Assembly (NCBI GenBank): GCA_945893075.1
Contig: CAMDDX010000040.1
Location: forward strand, 1 to 32,686
Length of the DNA stretch: 32,686 bases
Source: Planctomyces sp. SH-PL62
GTDB lineage: Bacteria > Planctomycetota > Planctomycetia > Planctomycetales > Planctomycetaceae
Direction of reading: 5' to 3'
The notes under the pieces are model-generated. The model searched no databases. It was not told the DNA's origin and was given only the letters and a program-made list of their open reading frames with translations. Below, piece after piece: positions 14,460-22,181 of the stretch (within the stretch, counting starts at the first letter, position 1; the number at the start of each line of letters is the position of its first letter). The translations under genes were made by a program, and so were the position numbers.

Positions 14460-17216
14460 ATGTCTCGTTCCATTCGACCTTGGTTGTTGACCGCTGCTGC
14501 GGCCGCAGTTTCATTCGGTTCGGTGACGCTCGCCGCCGACACCGTGATCAAGCCGGCCGACCAACGCTTCGCCAGCAAAGACGCCAGCGAAACGCCGAAC
14601 TTTCAGCAGCACGTCGTGCCGCTGCTCAGCCGCCTGGGCTGCAATGGCCGCGCGTGTCACGGATCGTTCCAAGGCCAGGGGGGCTTCCGCCTGTCGCTGT
14701 TCGGCTACGACTTCAAGCTCGATCACGATGGATTGACGAAGGGGAACAAAGACAAGAACAAAGAATCCCGCGTCATGGTGGAAGAGCCAGAAGAAAGCCT
14801 CGCACTCTTGAAGGCAACGCTCGAAACACCGCATCGCGGCGGCAAGCGCATGGACGCCGATAGCTGGCAATACAACATTTTCCGCAACTGGATCAAAGCC
14901 GGTGCGAAGAGTGTCGATGAAGACTCGCCGAAGTTCGTGAAACTCGAAGTCACTCCTTCCGAAATTCAGTTCGCCAAGGACGGTCAACAAACGCAGATCA
15001 AAGCGGTAGCCGTCTGGTCCGACGGCTCGCGAGAAGATGTCACGCCGCTCTGCCGGTTCAACTCGAACGACGACTTGATTGCGGCAATCGACGCCAACGG
15101 CATGGTCAAATCGGGCCAGTCGGGCGACACGCACATCGTCGTGAACTACGACGCTGGAGTCGTGCCGATCCCGGTCATCCGTCCTGTCAGTGACAAGGCC
15201 GGCAAGAAGTATCCGAAGGTCGAAACGCCGACGAAGATCGACGAACTCGTCGTGCAGAAGCTCCGCAAGCTCGGCATTGTGCCGTCAGCGCTGTGCGACG
15301 ATCACGAATTCCTCCGCCGAGCCAGTCTCGACCTCGCCGGTACTCTGCCAAGTCCGCAAGAAGTCGTCGCGTTCCAGTCGGACACCGATCCCAACAAGCG
15401 AGCCAAGAAGGTCGATGAACTGCTGGAGCGCCCCGGCTACACCGCCTGGTGGACCACGAAGCTGTGCGACTTCACTGGCAACAACTCTCAGAATCTGCAG
15501 ATCAACAACGGCTTCAAAGTTGATCGGACGCAGGAATGGTACGACTGGATTTATCGCCGCGTCGCCGCGAACGAACCGTATGACAAGCTCATCGAAGGCA
15601 TCGTCACCGCCGTCAGCCGCAAGCCGGACGAAAGCTACTCCGAGTACTGCGAGCGAATGACCGTGATGTACGGGCCGAAAAAAGAAGGCTCCTACGCCGA
15701 GGCCGGTGGACTGACTTACTTCTGGGCTCGCCGCAATTTCCAAAAGCCGGAAGAACGAGCCATCGGATTCGCCTACACGTTCATGGGCATTCGCATTCAA
15801 TGTGCTCAGTGCCACAAGCACCCGTTCGATCAATGGACTCAGAACGACTTCAACCAGTTCACCGGCTTCTTCAAAGGCACGGCGTACGGAACCAATCCAC
15901 GCGACCGAAAAGAAGAGCAGGCACTCAAAGAGAAGTTGGGGATCGCGACCAAACTCGCTAACAATGAGTTGCAGAAGGAACTCGCCAAGCACATCAACGC
16001 GGGCGAAGTGATCCCCGTGGCAGAGCTTTACTCGGTTCGCGCGGAAGCCCCGAAGGCGAACGCTCGCGACAAGAACAAAGACAAGGACAACGGCAAGCAG
16101 TCCGCGCGACAAGCGCCGCCGCCCTCGGCCAAGCTGCTGGGTGCCGAAACGGTCGTGCTGTCCGATCACGACGATGTCCGCGTCCCACTGATGAACTGGC
16201 TGCGAGACAGCAAGAACCCGTACTTCGCGAAAGCCTTCGTAAACCGCGTGTGGGCGAACTACTTCAACGTCGGCATCGTCCAGCCGGTCGATGACATGAG
16301 CCTCGCGAATGCTCCCAGCAACGCCGCGCTGCTTAACTATTTGGCCGAAGGCTTCATCGAGCACAACTTCGACATGAAGTGGCTGCACCGCGAAATCTGC
16401 AACAGCGCCGCCTATCAGCGAAGCTGGAAGCCGAACGAGACGAACAAGCTCGACCAGAAGAACTTCTCGCACGCGATCCCGCGCCGCCTGCCGGCCGAAG
16501 TCGCGCTCGACGCGCTCAAGCAAGCCTCCTTGTCAGACGCCGAGATCTCTGGCTGGCTGGCCAGCAATAAAGACCACATGACCGCGATCCCAGGTTCGGT
16601 CAACCAGCGCGGCGGAGGCGGAGCCCTCGGTTCCGGCTTCGCACTGACGGTCTTCGGCCGTTCGACTCGCGAGAGCAACTGCGACTGCGACCGCTCGATG
16701 GAAGCCAGCTTGCTGCAAACTGTCTACATGCAGAACGACGATCAAGTCTTCGGCATGCTCAACGACAACAAAGGCTGGTTGCGTTCGCTGACACCACCCT
16801 CCGCCAAGCGGCCGGCCCGGTCTGAACGAAAGGACGCGGACGTCTCGAAGGCTCGCAAGAACTTCGAGGTGCTCCTGTCCAATGCCGAACGAGAACTCAA
16901 GAAAGCTCGCAAGGCGGAGAACGAAAAGGACATCAAAGAACTGGAACAGCGAGTTGCCGACTTGCAGGACAAGTTTAAGGGGACCAAGGGAACCGTTGAG
17001 TCCAAAACGGAAGAGGTCGCTCCCGTTGAAGTCGTCAGCTTGCCACCGGAAGACATCATCAAGGCCGCCTACCTCCGCTCGCTCAGCCGCTTGCCGAGCA
17101 ACGCGGAAATGGAAACCTCGAAAACGTTCCTGACCCAGTCCGAAGACCGACTGACCGGCGCTCGCGACCTGCTGTGGGCACTGATCAACACGAAAGAGTT
17201 CATTGTGAATCACTGA
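14460..17216 (+). CDS. DUF1549/DUF1553 secreted protein with Ig-like domain and cytochrome-like motifs
   Basis: The protein has 918 residues and a signal peptide (MSRSIRPWLLTAAAAAVSFGSVTLAA). Order of parts: an N-terminal cytochrome-like region with CNGRACHGS near residue 60, a bacterial Ig-like (BIG2-type) domain around residues 160-245 (LEVTPSEIQFAKDGQQTQIK...), DUF1549 (from about 265, with DELVVQKLRKLG and FLRRASLDLAGTLPS), a CAQCHKHPFDQW haem-type motif near residue 450, and DUF1553 (from about 560). A Lys/Glu-rich coiled coil lies near residues 795-845. ATG at 14460 has AAGGACAC upstream. The DUF1501 gene follows, the pairing seen throughout planctomycetes. It is thought to act in the periplasm; the reaction is not established. 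The family call is very secure. Confidence 0.9.
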   Translation: MSRSIRPWLLTAAAAAVSFGSVTLAADTVIKPADQRFASKDASETPNFQQHVVPLLSRLGCNGRACHGSFQGQGGFRLSLFGYDFKLDHDGLTKGNKDKNKESRVMVEEPEESLALLKATLETPHRGGKRMDADSWQYNIFRNWIKAGAKSVDEDSPKFVKLEVTPSEIQFAKDGQQTQIKAVAVWSDGSREDVTPLCRFNSNDDLIAAIDANGMVKSGQSGDTHIVVNYDAGVVPIPVIRPVSDKAGKKYPKVETPTKIDELVVQKLRKLGIVPSALCDDHEFLRRASLDLAGTLPSPQEVVAFQSDTDPNKRAKKVDELLERPGYTAWWTTKLCDFTGNNSQNLQINNGFKVDRTQEWYDWIYRRVAANEPYDKLIEGIVTAVSRKPDESYSEYCERMTVMYGPKKEGSYAEAGGLTYFWARRNFQKPEERAIGFAYTFMGIRIQCAQCHKHPFDQWTQNDFNQFTGFFKGTAYGTNPRDRKEEQALKEKLGIATKLANNELQKELAKHINAGEVIPVAELYSVRAEAPKANARDKNKDKDNGKQSARQAPPPSAKLLGAETVVLSDHDDVRVPLMNWLRDSKNPYFAKAFVNRVWANYFNVGIVQPVDDMSLANAPSNAALLNYLAEGFIEHNFDMKWLHREICNSAAYQRSWKPNETNKLDQKNFSHAIPRRLPAEVALDALKQASLSDAEISGWLASNKDHMTAIPGSVNQRGGGGALGSGFALTVFGRSTRESNCDCDRSMEASLLQTVYMQNDDQVFGMLNDNKGWLRSLTPPSAKRPARSERKDADVSKARKNFEVLLSNAERELKKARKAENEKDIKELEQRVADLQDKFKGTKGTVESKTEEVAPVEVVSLPPEDIIKAAYLRSLSRLPSNAEMETSKTFLTQSEDRLTGARDLLWALINTKEFIVNH

Positions 17217-17260
17217 GATTTGAAATCTCAGATCTCAAATTTCGAATCCGAAATCTCGAA
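17214..17260. repeat. AT-rich palindromes overlapping the DUF1553 stop codon
   Basis: TGAGATTTGAAATCTCA (17214-17230) is a perfect 8-bp-arm palindrome whose first three bases are the TGA stop of the preceding gene. A second related palindrome with centre ATTTCGAATCCGAAAT follows. The stretch is much more A+T rich than its surroundings. Confidence 0.75.
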
Positions 17261-17291
17261 CCCTCAATTTCCCTTTGAAAGGACGACCCTC

Positions 17292-18590
17292 ATGCCCACG
17301 ACAATGACTTGCAATGGCGTTCGACGACGCGATTTCCTGAAGGCCGGCGTGATCGGCGGCACTGGCCTGACGCTGGCGAACTACATGAAGTTCGCATCGG
17401 CGGGCGAGGTCGCCTCAAAGGCCACGGCCAACGCGGCGATTTTCATCAATTTGACCGGTGGTCCAACTCACATGGACACGTTTGATTTGAAGCCGGAAGC
17501 GAAAGCCGAATTCCGTGGCGAGTTCAATCCGATCGCGACCTCGATTCCTGGAATCGAAATCAGCGAGCACTTGCCGAAGCTCGCACAGAACATGCACCTC
17601 TTCACGATCCTGCGCGGTGTGACGCACACGCTGGGCGCTCACGAACTCGGCACCGAGTACGTCAACGCCGGCAGTCGTCCGCTCCCGTCGCTGGAATATC
17701 CGGGCTACGGTGCGGTCGTCACGAAAGAACTCGGCGGCAACGGCAACATCCCGCCGAACGTCGCGATCCCCGCCAGCCGTCAGAAGACCGGTTACCTCGG
17801 CGTGCAGTACGCGCCGCTCAACACCGGTGCGACTCCGAAGCCGAGCGAGATGTTTTCCGTGCGTGGCTTGAAGCTGTCGGGCGGTCTGACCATCGACGCC
17901 GTTGAGAAGCGTCAAGCTCTGCTGAGTGATCTCGACAAAACGTTCCGTGGCGTTGAGGAGACCAACCAACTGGTGAAGGGTCTCGACAAGTTCGGCCAAC
18001 AGGCGCATGCGATGATCACGTCGCCGAAGTCGCGCGAGGCGTTTGACGTCAGCAAGGAATCGCCCAACTTCCAGAAGCTGTTCGGTGAAACTCCGTTCGA
18101 CCAAAGCTGCTTGCTGGCGTCGCGATTGATCGAAGCCGGCACGCGGTTCGTCACCATCGAACTGGGCGGCTGGGACACGCACACCGACAACTGGAATCAG
18201 TTGAAGAAGAAGTCGCCCCCGCTCGACAGTGGTCTGTCCGGCCTGCTGCTAGGTCTGCAATTGAAGGGTCTGCTGGAAACGACCACCGTGTTCGTCACGG
18301 GCGAATTCGGCCGCACGCCAAAGATCAATACGACTCGTAACGGCCGCGACCACTACCCGCGCTGCATGTTCATGCTCATGGCAGGTGGCGGCGTGAAGAA
18401 CGGTCAGGCGATCGGCAAGAGCAACGCCGACGCGACGCTACCCGACAGCAAGGGCTTCTCGCCCGACGATGTCGCCGCATCGCTGTTCCACACGCTGGGC
18501 ATCAACCATCAGAAGGAATACCACACCGACACCGGCCGCCCGATCATGATTGTCCGCGACGGCCATGTGATCCCGGAACTGTTCGCGTAA
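17292..18590 (+). CDS. DUF1501 family Tat-exported protein
   Basis: The protein has 432 residues. A twin-arginine signal (RRRDFLKAGVIGGTGLTLANYM) is followed by the DUF1501 fold, related to alkaline-phosphatase/sulfatase-type proteins. Visible landmarks include AAIFINLTGGPTHMDTFDLKP near the start of the mature part, ELGGWDTHTDNW around residue 292, VTGEFGRTPKIN and GRDHYPRCMFMLMAGGG. ATG at 17292 is chosen because GAAAGGACG precedes it; an upstream in-frame start at 17220 lies in the palindromic AT-rich spacer. It follows the DUF1549/DUF1553 gene in the same direction and is probably co-transcribed. The Tat signal implies folding before export. The substrate is unknown. Confidence 0.9.
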   Translation: MPTTMTCNGVRRRDFLKAGVIGGTGLTLANYMKFASAGEVASKATANAAIFINLTGGPTHMDTFDLKPEAKAEFRGEFNPIATSIPGIEISEHLPKLAQNMHLFTILRGVTHTLGAHELGTEYVNAGSRPLPSLEYPGYGAVVTKELGGNGNIPPNVAIPASRQKTGYLGVQYAPLNTGATPKPSEMFSVRGLKLSGGLTIDAVEKRQALLSDLDKTFRGVEETNQLVKGLDKFGQQAHAMITSPKSREAFDVSKESPNFQKLFGETPFDQSCLLASRLIEAGTRFVTIELGGWDTHTDNWNQLKKKSPPLDSGLSGLLLGLQLKGLLETTTVFVTGEFGRTPKINTTRNGRDHYPRCMFMLMAGGGVKNGQAIGKSNADATLPDSKGFSPDDVAASLFHTLGINHQKEYHTDTGRPIMIVRDGHVIPELFA

Positions 18591-18598
18591 TTAAATGC

Positions 18599-18647
18599 GT
18601 AGGTTGGGACTCCGTCCCGACCGGGTCGGGACGGACTCCCAACCTAC
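18599..18647. repeat. 24-nt inverted repeat after the DUF1501 gene
   Basis: Arms 18599-18622 (starts GTAGGTTGGGACTCCGTCCC) and 18624-18647 pair with a single mismatch around a one-base centre, so it is close to a perfect palindrome. It starts 8 nt after the stop and stands before a separate terminator. Confidence 0.9.
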
Positions 18648-18660
18648 CGAACTTCCCCCA

Positions 18661-18690
18661 CGCAGAGCCGCTCCGGTGGCTCTGCGTTTT
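18661..18690 (+). terminator. Intrinsic terminator after the DUF1501 gene
   Basis: CGCAGAGCC (18661-18669) pairs with GGCTCTGCG (18678-18686), followed by TTTTTC. It would end the DUF1549/DUF1501 transcript before the gene at 18723. Confidence 0.8.
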
Positions 18691-18722
18691 TCATGTCCGC
18701 TCAGTGAGAAGGAGATTTCGTG

Positions 18723-19229
18723 ATGACCAAGTTCTGGAAATGCCTGCTGTCGTTGAGCCTCGCCGCGTTCCTGCTGTCCCCCGCGATGGCCGAGGACGCC
18801 AAGGCTAAGAAGAACAAGCCGAATGCCCGCAAGGAACAGCCTGCCGTCCAGCTTCCCAAAGACATCACGCTGACTGACGAGCAGAAGACGAAGGTCGCGG
18901 AGTTGGAAAAGGAGTACGCTCCGAAGATGAAAGAGCTGCGTGAGAAGCTCGACAAGGTCATGACCGAGGAGCAAAAGAAAGCTCGCCAGGAAGTGATGAA
19001 GGAGCATCGTGAGAAAGGCAAAGAAGGCAAGAAGGGCAAGGAGCTGGCTCAAGCGATCAAGGACGCGATGAAGCTGACCGAAGAGCAGCAGAAAAACTAC
19101 GACGAGGCCGACAAGAAGGTCACCGCTCTGCGTCTGGAGATTCTGGAGAAGGTCAAGCCGCTGCTGACTGACGAGCAGAAGGCCAAACTGCCGAAACGTC
19201 CGGAAGCCAGGAAGAAGAAGGCCGCTTGA
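18723..19229 (+). CDS. Small secreted Lys/Glu-rich protein with LT(D/E)EQ repeats
   Basis: The protein has 168 residues. A signal peptide (about 1-24, FWKCLLSLSLAAFLLSPAMA) is followed by a charged helical chain with three LT(D/E)EQ motifs (LTDEQKTKV, LTEEQQKNY, LTDEQKAKL). This resembles Spy/CpxP-type or other LTxxQ periplasmic proteins, although the family link is weak. The region between is Lys/Glu dense (GKEGKKGKELAQAIKD). ATG at 18723 is used: AAGGAG at 18709-18714 has ideal spacing to it, while GTG at 18720 is also in frame. It lies between two intrinsic terminators, so it is probably its own transcription unit. Its function is not known. Confidence 0.8.
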   Translation: MTKFWKCLLSLSLAAFLLSPAMAEDAKAKKNKPNARKEQPAVQLPKDITLTDEQKTKVAELEKEYAPKMKELREKLDKVMTEEQKKARQEVMKEHREKGKEGKKGKELAQAIKDAMKLTEEQQKNYDEADKKVTALRLEILEKVKPLLTDEQKAKLPKRPEARKKKAA

Positions 19230-19261
19230 TCCGAGTCGCCATTTCACAGTTCCGAAACACG

Positions 19262-19296
19262 ACGCCCGACTTTCTGCCAGAACGTCGGGCGTTTTC
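19262..19296 (+). terminator. Intrinsic terminator after the LT(D/E)EQ gene
   Basis: ACGCCCGAC (19262-19270) pairs with GTCGGGCGT (19284-19292) and is followed by TTTC. It lies about 30 nt after the stop. Confidence 0.75.
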
Positions 19297-19314
19297 GTTG
19301 ACGCAAACGGCGGC

Positions 19315-19412
19315 GGGGTCGGGTCTACGATTTTTCGGAATTGGCCGATATCGTGCTGTGATCTTGGATAAACCGTCGTCGGCCAATTCCGAAAAATCGT
19401 AGACCCGACCCC
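19315..19412. repeat. Perfect 34-nt inverted repeat just upstream of the GTPase gene
   Basis: Arms 19315-19348 (starts GGGGTCGGGTCTACGATTTT) and 19379-19412 are perfect reverse complements with a 30-nt spacer. The right arm ends 12 nt before the GTPase ATG, covering where its ribosome-binding site would be expected. Such perfect conservation suggests recent insertion or selection. Confidence 0.92.
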
Positions 19413-19424
19413 TAATCGAACACG

Positions 19425-20414
19425 ATGCCTGCCAATCTCACTCCGCAATATCAGCGACTCGAAGAACAATACCGCCGAGCACACACGGCTCAGGAACGGG
19501 CCGACCTGCTCGACGAGATGCTGGCGACGATCCCCAAGCACAAGGGGACGGAGAAGCTGCAGGCCGATCTCAAGACGAAGCTCAAAGAAACGAAAGCGGA
19601 GTTGCAGTCGGAAGCATCCGCCCCAAAGCGCGGCAAGACGTTTCGATTTCCACGGCAGGGTGCGGGGCAGGTTGTCATCGTCGGTGCTCCGAACGCAGGC
19701 AAAAGCCGCATCTTGAAAGAGCTGACGAAGGCCGAACCGGAAGTCGCTCCTTACCCGTTCACGACGCGCGAACCGCTGCCGGGGATGATGCCTTGGCAGG
19801 ACGTCAGCGTGCAGTTGATCGACACACCGCCGATCACCGACGCGCACTTTGAACCGTATCTGCTGAATCTCGTTCGAGCTGCCGATGCGGTGGTGCTCGC
19901 GTTTGATGGCTCGTCCGATGACGCCCCCGATCAAACGGCTGAGGTGCTCAAGCAGTTCGCCTCGCGCAAGACGTTGCTGTCTGACGTGACGGGCTTCGAC
20001 GACGAAGACTTTTCGATCATCCGCGTGAAGACGCTGCTGGCCGTGACGCGCGGAGATGATCCGGGCTGCGAAGATCGTCTCGCGTACTTTCGCGAGATGG
20101 CCGAGACCAACTTCGCGACGCTCAAGGTGGATCTCGATCAGCCCGTCGCTCGCGAATCCCTGCGCGAAGCGATCTTCCAATTGCTGGGAGTCATCCGCCT
20201 CTACACGAAGAAGCCGGGCAAGCCTGCCGATTACTCATCGCCGTTCGTCATCAAGTCGGGCGGCACGGTCGAAGACCTGGCGGCGGACGTGCATCGCGAT
20301 CTGGTCGAATCGCTGAAGTTCGCCAAAGTCTGGGGCAGCAGCGCTCACGACGGCCAATCGGTCGGCCGCGACCATGTATTGCACGACAAAGACTTGGTGG
20401 AGCTGCATGCGTAG
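19425..20414 (+). CDS. Obg/DRG-related GTPase with TGS domain
   Basis: The protein has 329 residues. A helical N-terminus (about 1-75) is followed by a GTPase domain: G1 GAPNAGKS (residues 87-94), a G2-region threonine in YPFTTREP, and G3 DTPP (from residue 133). A C-terminal TGS domain begins around IRLYTKKPGKP and ends LHDKDLVELHA. The expected G4 NKxD is replaced by TRGD in LLAVTRGDD, which may lower guanine specificity. The order of domains resembles DRG and YchF/Obg relatives that bind ribosomes. No Shine-Dalgarno is seen before ATG at 19425, only the arm of a long palindrome. It converges with the FAD oxidase gene; both stops lie inside one inverted repeat. Confidence 0.85.
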   Translation: MPANLTPQYQRLEEQYRRAHTAQERADLLDEMLATIPKHKGTEKLQADLKTKLKETKAELQSEASAPKRGKTFRFPRQGAGQVVIVGAPNAGKSRILKELTKAEPEVAPYPFTTREPLPGMMPWQDVSVQLIDTPPITDAHFEPYLLNLVRAADAVVLAFDGSSDDAPDQTAEVLKQFASRKTLLSDVTGFDDEDFSIIRVKTLLAVTRGDDPGCEDRLAYFREMAETNFATLKVDLDQPVARESLREAIFQLLGVIRLYTKKPGKPADYSSPFVIKSGGTVEDLAADVHRDLVESLKFAKVWGSSAHDGQSVGRDHVLHDKDLVELHA

Positions 20415-20468
20415 TTCGGACGCCTACGTCCGAACTCATGGCCGACCGGACGTAGGCGTCCGGTCTAC
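20411..20468. repeat. Inverted repeat spanning both stop codons of convergent genes
   Basis: Arms 20411-20432 (starts GTAGTTCGGACGCCTACGTC) and 20447-20468 pair with two mismatches. The left arm contains the TAG of the GTPase gene (20412-20414). The right arm contains the TAG of the minus-strand oxidase (20465-20467). The palindrome is thus exactly the whole intergenic unit. Confidence 0.9.
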
Positions 20469-21886
20469 AGCACCTTGCCGGGATTCATGATTCCGCGCGG
20501 ATCGAGAGCGGTCTTGATCGCTCGCATCGCTTCGACGGCGGGACCGAATTCGCGGCGTAGAGCGGCACGCTTACCGAGACCGATACCGTGCTCGCCGGTG
20601 CAAGTGCCGTCGAGCGCGAGAGCGTGAGTGATGATCTCGTCGCTCAGTCGTTGCACCTCGGCGAGTTCCTCGGCGGAGTTCAATTCAATCGAGAACACGA
20701 CGTGGAAGTTGCCGTCGCCGACGTGGCCGAACAGCGGGGCTGGGATGCGCGTGCCTTTGAGCGTCTCTTTGGATCGGCGAATGCACTCGGCGAGATTCGA
20801 GATCGGGACGCAGACGTCGGTGACGTAGCCGGTCCCGTTGGGAGTCAGTGCCAGCGAGGCGTAGTAGGCGTCGTGCCGCGCTTGCCACAGTCGTCGTCGG
20901 TCAGCCTCGTCGGTCGCCCATTGGAACTCTTCGTTGGTGAATTGGCTGATGATCGCGCGGGCGGCTTCCGTTTGCTCGGCAACACCCGAAGGGCTGCCGT
21001 GGAATTCCAAGAACAGCGTGGGCGACTCGCGATAACTCAACGCGCTGTAGCGATTGACCGCTGCCATCTGCACTTCGTCGAGCAGTTCGAGGCGTGCCAT
21101 TGGGATGCCGGCGGTGAGGATTGCAATCGCCGCCTGCACGGCGGCATCGACGTCAGGAAACGCACACACAGCGGCGGACACGGCATCGGGCTTGCGCGCC
21201 AATCGCAGCGTCACCTCGGTGATGAGGCCGAGCGTTCCTTCCGAGCCGACGAACAAGTGTGTGAGGTCGTAACCGGCCGATGACTTTCGCGCACGCGAGC
21301 CGATGCGGATGATTTCGCCGTGTGCCAGGACGACGGTGAGCGCGAGCACTCGATCGCGCATCGTACCATAGCGCACTGCGGCACTCCCAGAGGCGCGCGT
21401 TGCGGACATGCCACCGAGCGTGCAGTCGGCTCCAGGGTCGATGGGAAAATAGAGGTTCGTACCTGACTCATCGAGCGACTTGTTGAGTTGCAGACGAGTC
21501 ACACCAGCTTGCACGGTGACGTCCATGTCGTCGGGACTGAATCGCAGGATGCGATTCATGCGGCTGAGGTCCACGCAGACTCCGCCGTGAATGGCGACGA
21601 CTCCTCCTTCAACCGCAGTGCCGGTGCCGAACGGGATGATCGGCATGTGATGCTCGTGACACAGTCGCGCGACGGCAGCGACTCCGTCATTCGACAGCGG
21701 GAACACCACGCAGTCCGGCCGCTGTGGTTTGTGATGCGAGACGTCTTTCGCGTGCTGGTCGAGATCGGCGGACAAAACCGAACAGCGGTCGCCGAGCAAG
21801 GTCTTGAGTTGTTGAACGACGGCGGTTCGCTCGGCGGAGTCAGCGAAGTTGGCGGTTGTGCTCAGCGATTCGGTTGTGTCGAGCAT
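20465..21886 (-). CDS. FAD-binding oxidase, GlcD/D-lactate dehydrogenase (Dld) type
   Basis: The 473-residue flavoprotein oxidises a 2-hydroxy acid such as D-lactate or glycolate. The FAD-binding (FAD_binding_4) domain covers about residues 50-230, with PIIPFGTGTAVEGGVV, DPGADCTLGGMSATRASGSAAVRYGTM and SEGTLGLITEVTLRL. The C-terminal FAD-oxidase domain contains FGHVGDGNFHVVF and the family end CTGEHGIGLGKRAALRREFG...LDPRGIMNPGKVL. It lacks the iron-sulfur domain of larger fusions. The start at 21886 has only a weak ribosome-binding site and is 15 nt after a possible 18-codon leader frame (21902-21958). D-lactate dehydrogenase (cytochrome) is the best guess; glycolate oxidase subunit D is the alternative. 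Confidence 0.88.
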   Translation of the reverse strand: MLDTTESLSTTANFADSAERTAVVQQLKTLLGDRCSVLSADLDQHAKDVSHHKPQRPDCVVFPLSNDGVAAVARLCHEHHMPIIPFGTGTAVEGGVVAIHGGVCVDLSRMNRILRFSPDDMDVTVQAGVTRLQLNKSLDESGTNLYFPIDPGADCTLGGMSATRASGSAAVRYGTMRDRVLALTVVLAHGEIIRIGSRARKSSAGYDLTHLFVGSEGTLGLITEVTLRLARKPDAVSAAVCAFPDVDAAVQAAIAILTAGIPMARLELLDEVQMAAVNRYSALSYRESPTLFLEFHGSPSGVAEQTEAARAIISQFTNEEFQWATDEADRRRLWQARHDAYYASLALTPNGTGYVTDVCVPISNLAECIRRSKETLKGTRIPAPLFGHVGDGNFHVVFSIELNSAEELAEVQRLSDEIITHALALDGTCTGEHGIGLGKRAALRREFGPAVEAMRAIKTALDPRGIMNPGKVL

Positions 21887-21901
21887 GTCAAACTTTGCGG
21901 G

Positions 21902-21958
21902 TTAGCGAGATTGGTGGGCGGGATGTTGTTCCCCAACGTCCATTTTCGGCTCGAACAT
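21902..21958 (-). CDS. Possible 18-residue leader peptide upstream of the FAD oxidase
   Basis: ATG at 21958 on the minus strand is preceded by GGAAAGG with 6-nt spacing, a much better site than that of the oxidase itself. The frame encodes MFEPKMDVGEQHPAHQSR and stops at TAA, 15 nt before the oxidase ATG. It could couple translation of the two, or be chance. No family was recognised. Confidence 0.3.
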   Translation of the reverse strand: MFEPKMDVGEQHPAHQSR

Positions 21959-22181
21959 GGGAAACCTTTCCGACAGTAGCAGTCGTGCGGTGTGAAAACC
22001 GTTGCTCGCCGCGAGACCGTGAGAATCCAGAGCTTTTCGCTCACGAGTCGACTCAACGCAGCTTACGCTACTGCCACAAACCGGAAAACTAGATCGACTG
22101 GGATCATGCTCGCATGACCTCGTCGGACGCCAGAGATACCCCTCGCTTGGCGACGCGGTCCACACCCTGAGGAGACATTTC

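Noticed and set aside
15285-16523. 412-codon minus-strand open frame inside the DUF1549/DUF1553 gene
   Set aside because: It lies wholly within a recognised gene and shows no family motif; typical for G+C-rich DNA.
18591-20180. 529-codon minus-strand open frame across the LT(D/E)EQ and GTPase genes
   Set aside because: It overlaps two well-supported plus-strand genes, runs through terminators and a palindrome, and has shadow-like composition (Leu/Phe/Arg-rich).
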